64,000 nt of DNA, from assembly GCA_950295325.1 (NCBI GenBank), contig OX485805.1:9362501-9426500 (forward strand), given 5' to 3'. The notes under the pieces are model-generated. The model was not told the DNA's origin. It saw nothing but the letters and a program-made list of their open reading frames with translations, and ran no database searches. Of the stretch, positions 38,806 to 49,039 are shown one piece after another. Made by a program: the position numbers and the translations under genes. The DNA comes from Polytrichum commune (taxonomy: Eukaryota > Streptophyta > Polytrichopsida > Polytrichales > Polytrichaceae). Within the stretch, counting starts at the first letter, position 1, and each line of letters begins with the position of its first letter.

Positions 38806-41800
38806 TTACGTTCGAATCCGTACTGTGGGATCCTTTGCTTCGACACATCTTGGGTTCTCTTCAGACTCGTCTGTGCTGCAATCATCATCCGTTTGGGGAG
38901 TCGCGCTCCGAAGATGCAACTCTCGGTCACGTTGTGAGAAAATTATCTTCTTGGTCGGCCGGGAGCCCTCTGCATCTTGTATGCCATTTTCATTTAGATG
39001 TGGTCTACCCTCATCTTCATTGTAGTCTTCAGCAGTAAACGGAAGCGATTTTCCCTGATACCTCTTCCTAGTACGTTTGACACCTCTCGTAGTTCTCTGA
39101 CGCCCTCCACCCGTACCACGACTTGAGTGCACTTCATCTCTACTTCCATCTATAAAAACATCCCCCGTTGTACTTCCGCCTCCAACTCCAAGGCCACATG
39201 TTCCATTGGATTGGCTGTGTGGAAGTGAAACTGATGCGGATGGAATTGCAATTGGTATGTTCTCAACAACATGTCGACGAACAGATTGACGACGTGGCGC
39301 CTCTGTAGTAACATTTCTTGAAACATTGTGTATAGCAACCAAAGTAGCACCCACCGCAGTTGCACGTGAAACACCCAATCTAGAAGTATTGGCAATACTT
39401 CGAGTGAGAGGACGACGTTGACCTTGTGCATGCACTTGCACCGTAGAGGTGGATGCAGTTCTTTGAAGAGCACGGAATCGAGTTGTAGGTATTTCAGGAA
39501 CATTGGGCGTTTGATCTTCTATACGATGGTTGGATATGAAGGAGGCGTCTATGGATTCAGAATGTACTCGGGCTGGAAGTGGATCCTGTTGAACGTGCGT
39601 TGGCTCATTTGCGGGTAGTACATTGTCACCTTCACCAAAAGAAAGAGAATCGCTCCGAGGTTGCAAGGAATCTACTTCAATTCCTACATTCTCACTTGCC
39701 CCCATAGCAACATTATGGTCAGGGCGAAACCCTTGTCCAGTGTGGAGAGTTTTAAAAGGCGGTCCTCCAATAGACCCCTCATGATCGTCATGCATTCCGT
39801 CGTTATGTTGGGGGACATCCGGTTCATCAAAATCAAACATCCCAAGGTTTCCATCACCACCATTGCCATCCTCATCTTCTGAATCATGATTCTCGGAATC
39901 GAGGTCATCCAAATCAAAGTCGATGTCATCAACATTGTTGTCATCATCATTTCCGGCCCTATCATTTGGATCCACGTCATCTTTGTTGTCATCTTCTTCG
40001 TCAATCTCATCGTCAGAATGGACCTCATTCAATTCGTACCATTGCGCAGGTCTTGGGCCCCTCCGATGTCGAATGAGCCTACTATTGGTATATATGTAGA
40101 CGAGGTCCTCGGCACGACTATGCTTCAAGCGATTGCGACTCTTGTTGTGAACATATGAGTACATGCTCCAATTGCGTTCACATGCGGATGCGGAACATAC
40201 TTGTGCAAGGATACGTCTTGCTATTGTTTGGAGGGCTTTAGCTCCACCTCCCATTGCATCCCACCATTCATGGAGAGGTGCGGCATGCACGCTCGGGTCA
40301 GTAGAATCAACAAAAGGCCCTTGATTTTCAAGGAAATCTTGGTACTGGTGGAGGATTTGGACATAGGTGTCCTCATCTTGAGCAAGCCTGCGAAGAACTC
40401 GATTTAGGATTGTCCTCGAATTCTCATCCTCATGGAGTGGGGCCCAACCACGTAGAAGCGGATTTAACATCGCTCCAGCCCAATGTAGATCATTCAACAT
40501 CAACCTCCATCTATTTTGAAACGTTAGCATAGCATTTGCAGCAAGCTCAGGGCTTAAGCGAAATGGAGGTTTACTGAATCCACGAATATGGGTTTGTAAA
40601 TCATGCATGACCCTCCAAGCCATTCCCATTGCAGGCGCCTTGCCATCAAATACACGAAGAGCTTTAACAACCGGGATCACCATATACAAGAAATTTTCGC
40701 ACGTGTTCCAGAATCCATCAGAACATATAAAGCTTCGCACAGCAGAACCCTTCATGTAAGAGGTGCGAGATCTCCTCCTCATATCACGCATTAGAGTAGG
40801 CCAATCCTCATCAACCACCATTCTTTCCAAAGCATTGCATACTTGAAGAAGACGATCTATCATGATGAAGTTCGTTGCAAAACGGGTCTCTACAGGTAGG
40901 CGGAGTGAGATATTTGGTGACAACCTCCGGAATATAGCTTGAGAAGCATGATGGTTTTTGATAAAAACACAAATATGGCGCGCCTTTTTTACCAACTTTT
41001 TCACCCATTCCTCCTTCCCCCAATCTTCTAAGAGGAGATCTAGGCAATGCGCAGCACATCCTTGAAAATATAGATCGGGATTTGCTTGAATCAAGTCGCG
41101 AGCAGCGGAGGCCATAACTGGGGCATTGTCGGTGCAAATCTGGACCACATTATGTCGACCAACCTTTTCCACAAATGGTTGAATTTGAGCAGCAACGTAT
41201 ACATGATCCTTGTGATTTCCCGTGGTATCAATGGTACCCAAGAAAACATCTCCCTTTGTGCCGCATTGGAGAACGTTTAGGAGAGGTCGGTTTTGCACGT
41301 TGTCCCATCCATCACAACATATTGTAACACCGTATTTTTCAACGGAATTCCCCATCTTCTCCTTCACTTGCCTATCTAGGTCAACCTTTTTATCAGTTAA
41401 CAACTTCGTACGGATGGCATTGTACGATGGTGGTGTGTAGGCTGGCATTCGATGACGGGCAGTTTCACGCACAGCATGAACAAATGCAGGATGTCTCACA
41501 ATGTTGAAAGGAATGTTAGCTTCATAAAAAGCCGTTGCCCATGCTCTATCAAGGAGTTGTTTTGTTGACACATTGAACCCCTCCGTTATGTTGAGTTGAC
41601 GTAGTTCACGAGGAGGTGTGCCATATATCACAACATCAGAATGTTGAGTGGATTGGGACATAAGCAAAGGCTCTGTTTCACTAATTACGGAGTCCGCTAT
41701 AATAGGCTCCAGAGGTACAATATCTGGCACCGGAGAGTCCTCATTTACAATGCCTACATGTAAGGGCACAATGCCTCCGCAATGTTCAAACAAGACCCTA

Positions 41801-42003
41801 ATATGCGGGGGAACCATCCTACATGTGGAAACATCACAAGCACCCCCTACAGGAGGTCTATAACCAAGGTGGGCCAACATTCTATTTCCTCGGTAAGATA
41901 TGACGAACGGGCAAAACCTACATTTAACCTGCCTTTGTGATTTACCGGGAACCATCCCCTTATCCTCGTACCAATGATCCCATGCATCATTTCGGCGTGG
42001 CAT
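38806..42003 (-). CDS. hAT-superfamily transposase with long C-terminal extension
   Basis: An intact 1,065-aa frame from ATG 42,003 (MPRRNDAWDHWYEDKG). A BED-like zinc finger has C28, C31, H45 and a later Cys cluster. A DUF659/RNase H-like core follows with CCDGWDN (~229) and CTDNAPVM (~289), the two aspartates expected of hAT enzymes, then GCAAHCLDLLLEDW. The hATC dimerisation region reads SASACERNWSMYSYVH (~605). Typical hAT transposases end near here. This one continues about 400 residues, first strongly acidic (EIDEEDDNKDDVDPND, then FDLDDLDSENHDSEDED), later basic (RTTRGVKRTRKRYQGK). A TTTGTATTTGCAG just before the ATG suggests a leader intron. The gene points away from its neighbour and lies next to the right CAGGG end. 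Confidence 0.9.
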   Translation of the reverse strand: MPRRNDAWDHWYEDKGMVPGKSQRQVKCRFCPFVISYRGNRMLAHLGYRPPVGGACDVSTCRMVPPHIRVLFEHCGGIVPLHVGIVNEDSPVPDIVPLEPIIADSVISETEPLLMSQSTQHSDVVIYGTPPRELRQLNITEGFNVSTKQLLDRAWATAFYEANIPFNIVRHPAFVHAVRETARHRMPAYTPPSYNAIRTKLLTDKKVDLDRQVKEKMGNSVEKYGVTICCDGWDNVQNRPLLNVLQCGTKGDVFLGTIDTTGNHKDHVYVAAQIQPFVEKVGRHNVVQICTDNAPVMASAARDLIQANPDLYFQGCAAHCLDLLLEDWGKEEWVKKLVKKARHICVFIKNHHASQAIFRRLSPNISLRLPVETRFATNFIMIDRLLQVCNALERMVVDEDWPTLMRDMRRRSRTSYMKGSAVRSFICSDGFWNTCENFLYMVIPVVKALRVFDGKAPAMGMAWRVMHDLQTHIRGFSKPPFRLSPELAANAMLTFQNRWRLMLNDLHWAGAMLNPLLRGWAPLHEDENSRTILNRVLRRLAQDEDTYVQILHQYQDFLENQGPFVDSTDPSVHAAPLHEWWDAMGGGAKALQTIARRILAQVCSASACERNWSMYSYVHNKSRNRLKHSRAEDLVYIYTNSRLIRHRRGPRPAQWYELNEVHSDDEIDEEDDNKDDVDPNDRAGNDDDNNVDDIDFDLDDLDSENHDSEDEDGNGGDGNLGMFDFDEPDVPQHNDGMHDDHEGSIGGPPFKTLHTGQGFRPDHNVAMGASENVGIEVDSLQPRSDSLSFGEGDNVLPANEPTHVQQDPLPARVHSESIDASFISNHRIEDQTPNVPEIPTTRFRALQRTASTSTVQVHAQGQRRPLTRSIANTSRLGVSRATAVGATLVAIHNVSRNVTTEAPRRQSVRRHVVENIPIAIPSASVSLPHSQSNGTCGLGVGGGSTTGDVFIDGSRDEVHSSRGTGGGRQRTTRGVKRTRKRYQGKSLPFTAEDYNEDEGRPHLNENGIQDAEGSRPTKKIIFSQRDRELHLRSATPQTDDDCSTDESEENPRCVEAKDPTVRIRT

Positions 42004-42232
42004 GACTTCAACAAAACCTGCAAATACAAACAAGTTAGAGCAAGTAACTTTGATCGCATACTAGGTCTTGTTCAAGAGTGCCACAAGGGCAACCCTAATT
42101 CACAGTCACTAGATTGGACAAAGTATCCTCTGCATTCGGGTCTCACGCATTCAATCCTCACTCCTCAAAGGAGAATCAAAAGACTTGACACACACTATGT
42201 CAGTGGAGGCAAAAATGGCACCTTGAACCCTC

Positions 42233-42240
42233 AATTTATA
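42233..42240 (-). promoter_or_regulatory. TATA box of the transposase gene
   Basis: On the minus strand TATAAATT lies about 230 bp before the ATG at 42,003 and only about 10 bp from the start of the GTCCGC array, as for the other two genes. Confidence 0.65.
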
Positions 42241-42250
42241 GTATTCGAAT

Positions 42251-42480
42251 CGGACGGGGAGCGGACGGAGGGGGGGGAGCGGACGGGGGGGCGGACGGAG
42301 GGGGGGGGGGGGGAGCGGACGAGGGAGCGGACGGACGGGGGGGGGGGAGCGGACGGGGGAGCGGACGGAGGGGGGGGAGCGGACGGAGGGGCGGACGGGA
42401 GAGGGTGAGGAGCGGACGGGGGGGGGGGCGGACGGGGAAGCGGACGGAGGGGGGGGGGAGCGGACGGGGGGGCGGACGGG
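42251..42480 (+). repeat. G-rich GCGGACGG array before the transposase gene
   Basis: Alternating GAGCGGACGGAGGGGGGG and GGGCGGACGGG units lie between the transposase TATA box and the right terminal repeat. Read on the gene strand the units are CCCCGTCCGC, as at the kinase gene. Confidence 0.85.
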
Positions 42481-42713
42481 CTCTAGTAAATTTTTCCCCA
42501 CTTTACCTTTACTTTGCTGACATGTCATCACACGTGGACATTGTAAATCCTACGTGTCCAAATTGGGTTAATGTAATTACACAAAAAAATCGGTAAAATT
42601 CAAGTCCGTCAGGATAAAAACAGCATCCGGCATAATGTCGTGACGGATACGTGTCGTGACGGCACGACATTATGCCGGGATTACCCTCCGTCACGACACA
42701 ATAGACAACCCTG
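42466..42713 (-). repeat. Right terminal inverted repeat of the large element
   Basis: This is the reverse complement of 15,115-15,362 with about four differences. It ends ...AGACAACCCTG at 42,713, and the next base begins the truncated gypsy copy. The internal hairpin is the same as in the left end. Confidence 0.9.
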
Positions 42714-45700
42714 ATTACGAGAGATTATGGAGGAAGGAGGACGAATCCATTCGTCAATTCATCCCCATTCGCCCGAGGATGGCAAAGGGAGAGTCATGTA
42801 GGCATGGGAGTCAACCTCCACACGCTCTTACGGATTCAGGTCCCCGTCCTTTAGCAATGAGAGAGCCGACTCCATTGTTAGCATTGCTAGCTCCTCGACC
42901 AAATCCTCACCTAGAAGATGTAGAGAAGGTTAGGAGCTAGCCAGTTGGGATTTCAAGAGGCTATGATGAAACATATGCAGAGTTTGACCGATCAAATGTC
43001 ATTGATGATTCGGAGTCAACAGCCGGGTCCTCCTCCACCAGTTGAATCGGGTAGACATACTTCAGGATTGTGGTGTGTTCAGTGTGGCCAACTGGGACAC
43101 ACTAAGCAAATTTGTAGAGCGGGCCAAAATCGCGATCAAAGAATGATCGGAGCTCCACCTCCACAAAACCAAAGGGGTAAAGGACAGAATCAGTATGGTC
43201 AGGGTAATTATAGGGGACCTCCTCCTAGAGGACATGTTAGTCAGAATGCGGAGAGAAATGAATTTCATTTTTTTTGTGGAAGATGGCACGCACAAGGCCA
43301 ATGTTGGTCTGAAGGTCAGAATTATGGGTGTAGTAATTGTGGAGGAAATCATTCTTCAAATGAGTGTCGTCAACCTGACAAGGTCATTAGAATGCCTCAA
43401 CCGGTGGCCAATCCATACCAACAAGCTAGAGACAACATGAGAGGTGTCAGGCCACAGGGTGGACCTACTAATGAGCTGAGGCCGCCAAATCTTTATTATG
43501 ACCATGGGAATGCTAGGCAGACATTTCATCCTCCAGCGGATTTGCAGACGGCTAATGGATACATTCCTATTCAGAATAGGCCAGTGGGTCCACACCCTCA
43601 CGACAATAGGAGGCATGTTCCACCTAATCACCCGGGTCCATCGAACTCTCAGGATGTTAGGTTTATGGATGGCACTGTGGATGACCATCCGGATGAGTCT
43701 TTTCTTCTCCAAGTGCCACCTGGAGAAGAACACAACCAATGGCCTCCAAATGTTAATGTAATCACTTATGAGTTGAGAAGTTTGGATGAGGGGACCACAC
43801 ACGAGGCTCCGGCATTAGCAGTCACCACTAGAGCAATGCGAGGTAATATCCAACCTGACAAGGAAATGGAAGAGCAAGAGGAACATTCCTTGGATGAGGC
43901 CCCTCACCTGTCAGATTTAGAAAGGGTAGCTAGGACAGCTAGGAGAGCCACTAAGGCATTAGAGGTGGAGAATAAGATTCTTCAGGATAGGGAGAGGCCG
44001 AATATCATTCATGACCTAGAGGGTAGTGAGATGGGAGAATGGGAAGGACCTAGCATTCCGTTGGACGAGTTTGACGGGGTGAGAAGGACAAGGGAGGACA
44101 AGCCAAATGGATATGACCTATGGGCCGACCTTAGCTCGCTTAAAGCCGATATCACCTTTGGACAATTGTTGGAAATTTCACCCATGGCTCGGAAGACTCT
44201 CAAGGAAGGGATGCATGTGACTAGGAGAACGAGGAAGGTGAAGACTAGAGTGGCTGTTAGAGTTCAATTGCAAGGAAGAGGTCGTGACGTCAAGGCAGTA
44301 GAGATAGAAGTCATGGTCATGGACAAGGTTGTGCCCAATGTGTTGGTCGATGGAGGTAGTGGGCTAAACATTTTACCAGAGCACACTATGAAGAGACTGG
44401 GCCTTAGCCTAACGGGTCCATCACCTTTCATCATCAACATGGCCAACCAAAGTCCGGCAGTGCCTTGGGAGATGATTTAGGACTGTAGAATTAGTACAGG
44501 AGGAGAAGAGTATGTGGTCACTTTTCATGTCATCAAAATGCATTCCAACAAGGATACATTTCCCATTCCGTTGGGCCGACCTTGGTTGAAAATGACGGAT
44601 GCCATAGTAGATTGGGGAGGAGCTAAGCCATCCATAACTTATGGTCCTAAAGATAATAGAGTCAAGATGTCTATAGGGTCGATAGGTGGTTGGGTAAGGA
44701 AAGACATTGTTACATCTTCGGATGAAGAGGAGGGAGACAAGGAGGATGATAGGAAGAGCGAGACATTGGTGGGAGTGGTCCAGTCAAGTAGTCAAAAAAC
44801 CAAGCTAGACGTAGGGTTGGGCCATCTAGGTCCTAGTTTTTATCATTGGAGTGACAATGTTGAGTATGCTCAGTGGTTGAAAGATTATCCAGAGTCGGTG
44901 TGCGATGTGTTGGTGACCTCTCACCATCAATATTTAAGGAACGATATGGACAGCTCAATGACAGAATAGTACAAATTGTTGGAGCCATGTGAAGTGCTCA
45001 CGGAGGAAGAATGATTACAAGGAGGACTGACTTCATGGGTAGATGGGATAGAGGAACACTCTGTCAGTTTAGTGCACGTAGATGGGATTCAGGATGAGGA
45101 GGTATTGCTCGAGGCTGCAAAGTTAGAGGAGCCCTTGCACTTCAAGACCACATCGACAGGCATTCTAGTGGATCAGGACGTCAAGGATTATCCCAAGGTT
45201 CCCCCAGATTGGTATAGAAACACGACAGAACAAACCCATATGTCTAAGGCGGATTGGAAGTATGTGGATGTGAAAACTAGGAATGGGAAGGTTAGGCAGA
45301 TGAAGATGGGATCTAAGTTGGAGGAAAATGAAATCAAAGAGTATAGCGAGTTAGTGGGTGAGTTCAGTGACACATTTGCATGGTCATATGACGAACTTAA
45401 GGGCATACCTCGAGAGATGGTGGAGCACCGCATACCTTTGATTCCAGGTGCTAGACCAATTAGACAAAAGGAGAGAAGGATGAACCCCCAGTTGTAGTTA
45501 TTAGTAAGGGCAAAGTTGGAGAGGTTGTTGAGGGCTGGGTTTATAAAGCCTGTGGAGATCACGGATTGGGTGTCTCCGATGGTGTTGGTCAAGAAGAAGA
45601 ACGGGAAGTTGAGGGTATGTGTAGATTATAGGAAGCTGAATGCTTGCACACAGAAAGACCATTTTCCCTTACCATTTATCACTCTACTTTTAGAGGAGGT

Positions 45701-46530
45701 AGGAGGGCATGCTCGTTATACCTTTATGGATGGTTATGCGGGTTATAACCAAATTTCCATAGCATTACAAGATGTTCATAAAACGGCCTTCACCACTCCT
45801 TGGGGCACGTTTGTGTGGGTGGTCATGCCATTTGGATTGTGTAATGCTCCAGCCACGTTTCAGAGGCTGGTCATGTACATCTTCACCGACTTGTTGTACA
45901 AATCCATGACAGTCTTCGTGGATGATTTTAGCACTCAATCATAATCTAATCAACATTTAGGATGTGTGAAAGAGACTTTGATTAAATGCCGGAAGATGCA
46001 ATTGGCCTTGAATCCAGACAAGACTTTTTTAGGAGTTCAAAGAGGAGTGTTGTTAAGCTATGTGGTGAGTGAGAAAAGGAGAGAGCCGGACCCGGAAAAG
46101 ATAGCAGTCATAGATGAGTTGGCTACTCCAACAAATGCAAAAGGCATAGCCAAGTTGTTGGGACATGTAGGATGATATAGAGAGTTGATCCCGGATTATG
46201 CAAAGATTGCGGTACCTATCACGCAATTGGTTAAGGATTGTAAGTCTAAGTGGACAGAGGCATGTCAACGGACATTTGAAGAGTTGAGGTCAAAGCTTAG
46301 CACCTACCTGGTGCTGAGGCCACCAGATTGGGGAAAACCATTTCATGTGTTTTGTGATGCTAGTGCGGTAGCTGTAGATAGTGCATTATGTCAGTCAACG
46401 GGAGACAAAGGGAAGGATCAACCTATGGCTTATGCGAGCCGACAGTTAAACCCTGCAGAGAGAAATTATTCTACCACTGAAAGAGAATGCTTGGCCATGG
46501 TATTTATTTATTTATTTATTTATTCGGGTT
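42714..46530 (+). pseudogene. Truncated second gypsy copy (gag to RNase H)
   Basis: This is homologous to the gypsy element at 16.2-27.6 kb, starting inside gag (DYERLWRKEDE) exactly at the CAGGG terminus. It keeps the zinc knuckle CVQCGQLGHTKQIC, the protease VLVDGGSGLNILP, RT with MPFGLCNAPATFQ and FVDD, and part of RNase H (FCDASAVAVDSAL). It breaks off after CLAMVF near 46,500 at an ATTT repeat. Stops occur near 44,478, 44,966, 45,496, 45,942 and 46,174, plus frame changes. No LTR remains. The divergence and stops make it much older than the full-length copy. Confidence 0.9.
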
Positions 46531-46559
46531 GGGCATGCTCGGCGTATGTATTTGATGGC

Positions 46560-47340
46560 AAATTTTCAAACTATACTCTGAGGATGTGAAAGGAAATTCT
46601 GGATCACATGAGTACAAGGCTCTTTGAAAGTGGAATGACATTTGCTTATACTCCTGAGCAGGTGAAATCCAAAATAGGTACACTGAAGAAATGGTATCGG
46701 AAGGAGAAGGAGAAGAATGCCAAACAAGGATAGGTATGTCAATGACCTGGCAGTTTTATAGTGCATGTGATAGAACACGAGCACATGCTCCCAAAACAAC
46801 AAGGATTCTTGGAGGTGTGGATGATGGGGAACTCTCTAATGTGCAAGGTCCAACACACACCCCGATTACTGTTGATTTGATCTATGCATCAAGTTTTGAT
46901 GAAGAGATGGAGGAATTGGAAGAATCATAGATGTTGGGATTCATGTTCCTCTGTCAAGTGCTTCTCCAAGTATGGGTGGACGGATCCACAATTGTAGTGC
47001 CAGATGAACATGTTAGTTGATTACGAATAGGAGAAAAATAAAATAAAATAAAATTGTTGTTGAATCTTAGTACATGGCAGAGGAACCCACATCCTTTAGG
47101 TAGATATATGGAGCAAAAAAAGATGCGAAACTGGAAGCTCATGCACAATTGAATCTTAAAATTATTGAAACGAACATTCTCACTTAGGAGAGGGTTGTAC
47201 AATCACGAATTGAGGCTGAAGAGAGGCTTCACAAAGTGCACATGAAAGTTGATGAGAGGATTCACCAAGCACATGTCAAAGTTGAAGAGACGATGGCAAA
47301 AAGGACTAAGGAATGGACATTAATAATAGAAAAGTTTTAG
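46560..47340 (+). pseudogene. Decayed MYB/SANT-like gene, possibly of Harbinger type
   Basis: From about 46,593 the frame reads ...TFAYTPEQVKSKIGTLKKWYRKEKEKN, the pattern of plant MYB/SANT-like DNA-binding domains found as host genes and as the second ORF of PIF/Harbinger elements. After a frame change it continues with TWQFYSACDRTRAHAPKT to a stop at 46,930. A further stretch at 47,145-47,340 encodes a charged coiled coil (EERLHKVHMKVDERIHQAH). Frame changes and stops (near 46,590, 46,727, 47,195) show decay. No Harbinger transposase is nearby. Confidence 0.5.
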
Positions 47341-47344
47341 AGAG

Positions 47345-48110
47345 GTGATCCAATGTAGTGTGGGATGAGTTTGGTATTTTTTTTGTATAGATTAGTTACA
47401 ATAATGAGGATGTTCAGGTTGTACTTTGTTTTTAATGGCTTAATAAAATATTTTATACAATAATTTTATTAAAAAAACACTTACTTTCAATATCTAATCT
47501 CCGTATCTCCCCATCTCTCTCCATATAGTGTTTACTAGTGAACGATTACTTTGTGTACAATTATACATTCATGTCATTGTTATTACCAATTATGAGAAAG
47601 AAACTTCAGTTTTCCATGTATTTAGTGTCACCAATTGTATTTGGCTTGCTCAATTCTAATTGTGAACGGCCGATGTAATGTCACCAACTCTTTATCTGAA
47701 TCTAACATTATTCAGTAAGTAACTCAAGAATGTACTAAAAGTAAGTTGAGATAACAATACTTGCAAACTTATTCGTTAAAAGTTACCCGGCTAGGGCGTC
47801 ATGTTATGTTTGTAGCTAGCCCAACCTGTTTGGCTCTGGCCTATGCACCCACACTGGCCACCGCCGGATGCAAGGGGCCCTAAACCGGGCGGATTGGTTG
47901 GTTAGGTGCCTAGCCAACTCGGTGTGGCCCTACTATGAGTGGTTGGCACACCAATGGCGGAGGCTTGGAATTTTTGGAAATTGTAATCTCAATAACTTTA
48001 GATTGGCGGCAAGCATGTAAGGCCACTTGTCCATCAAATTCTAGTGTGAATAAGGACAAACCCACCCAAATGTAGAGAGAACCTAGTTGGAGTATGATTC
48101 GTAGTGCCAA
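47345..48110. other. Intergenic, nothing firmly recognised
   Basis: AT-rich sequence after the MYB/SANT-like remnant, with a TTTAGTGTCACCAA motif near 47,622 shared with the MITE that follows. That may be a fragment of a related element. Confidence 0.35.
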
Positions 48111-48473
48111 CTACACTAAATATGGTATTTAATGTCACTATGGTAACTTTTCGAATGACAATTCTTATGAATAAGTGCACAAATATTGTCATGGATGATG
48201 GATGAGTTCATCCAGTGGCCAAAACCCTAGCTTCTCTTCTCAGCAACTTGTGATGAAATATTGTCATGGATGATTGAAATTTGGATGAAAACTCACTTGG
48301 TAAGTGACATTAATTGCAACACTGTAAATCTATAATCCCCCCCCCCCAAATTACAAGGAATGACAAATAATGTTGGGTTAACATTTAGTGTTGGTGACAC
48401 TATACCGCAGTTTACAATTAGTATTGAGAAATACAATTAGAATTAGTGACACTAAATATCATATTTAGTGTAG
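48111..48473. mobile_element. MITE with CTACACTAAATAT ends, copy A
   Basis: It begins CTACACTAAATATGGTATTT and its reverse complement begins CTACACTAAATATGATATTT. A ~79% similar copy lies at 53,846-54,216. The interior is non-coding, contains a C10 run and a repeated TGTCATGGATGAT motif. The target duplication is unclear, so the superfamily is undecided; the CACTA string at the ends is noted. Confidence 0.75.
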
Positions 48474-48887
48474 TTGTCGGTTCTTCCCGTCCATTGCTTT
48501 TTAACTCCTAAAACCTAAAGCAAAATCACCCCAAAATCGTCTAATTTTTTTGGTCCAATTTGGAAGTTCATTATTGATAATCAAAACTTCTTAGGATATA
48601 TCTAACCATATGGATGGAAGCTTTGTAGAGTTGAGATTATTTTTCAATCATCTACATGTCAAAGATTAGAAGATTATAATGTAAATGTGTATGTTGGTAT
48701 TGTCAGGTTGTGGTGACTGCCTGGGGGGGGGGGAGGGGGAACACGTCCACCTCGGCTTTAGGTTAAGGCAAGATTTTATGCTTAGTATTTAGAGGGTGTT
48801 TCATCACATCTTCATTAGTATCAATATTTTGTTGTCAATGCAATTCAAGTGTGTCTCAACCAAGTTAAAGCGATATATAGGTGAATG
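48474..48887. other. Intergenic, nothing recognised
   Basis: AT-rich sequence with a G10 tract at 48,723. No gene or bounded element was seen. Confidence 0.35.
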
Positions 48888-49036
48888 CATGGGTATCAAA
48901 AATCAACATCAAATAATGGTATCAAAGGGACCTACCCATGGGTATTAAAAATCAACATCAAATAATGATATCAAAGGGACCTACCCATGGGTATCAAAAA
49001 TCAACATCAAATAATGGTATTAAAGGGACCTACTCT
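48888..49036 (+). repeat. Three 49-bp tandem units
   Basis: The unit, including ATGGGTATCAAAAATCAACA and ATCAAAGGGACCTAC, is repeated three times with few changes and a partial fourth (TTGGGTATCAC). Non-coding. Confidence 0.8.
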
Positions 49037-49039
49037 TGG

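Larger units (their letters stand above)
15115..42713. mobile_element. Large multigene hAT-type element (or composite) with CAGGG inverted ends
   Basis: Inverted ~240-bp ends with about four differences lie at 15,115-15,362 and 42,466-42,713. Both start CAGGGTTGTCTATTGTGT; CAGGG is typical of hAT termini. The interior carries an intact hAT transposase next to the right end, a protein-kinase gene, a coiled-coil/RING-like gene and several GTCCGC-rich arrays. An 11.3-kb gypsy element and a copy of family E are later passengers. Flanks do not show a matching 8-bp duplication (GTCTCGGT left, ATTACGAG right). Either rearrangement followed insertion, or the two ends come from two related elements joined together. 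A further CAGGGTTGTCTAT end at 16,197 supports the composite possibility. Confidence 0.6.

Noticed and set aside
39661-40158. Met/Thr/Ile-rich frames opposite the transposase
   Set aside because: Shadows of the Asp/Glu codon-rich tail of the transposase gene.
15115-42713. Integrated large DNA virus as source of the kinase and RING-like genes
   Set aside because: No capsid, polymerase or packaging gene; the transposase and inverted ends explain the region better.
48888-49036. CRISPR array
   Set aside because: Head-to-tail tandem units without spacers, in a eukaryotic genome.
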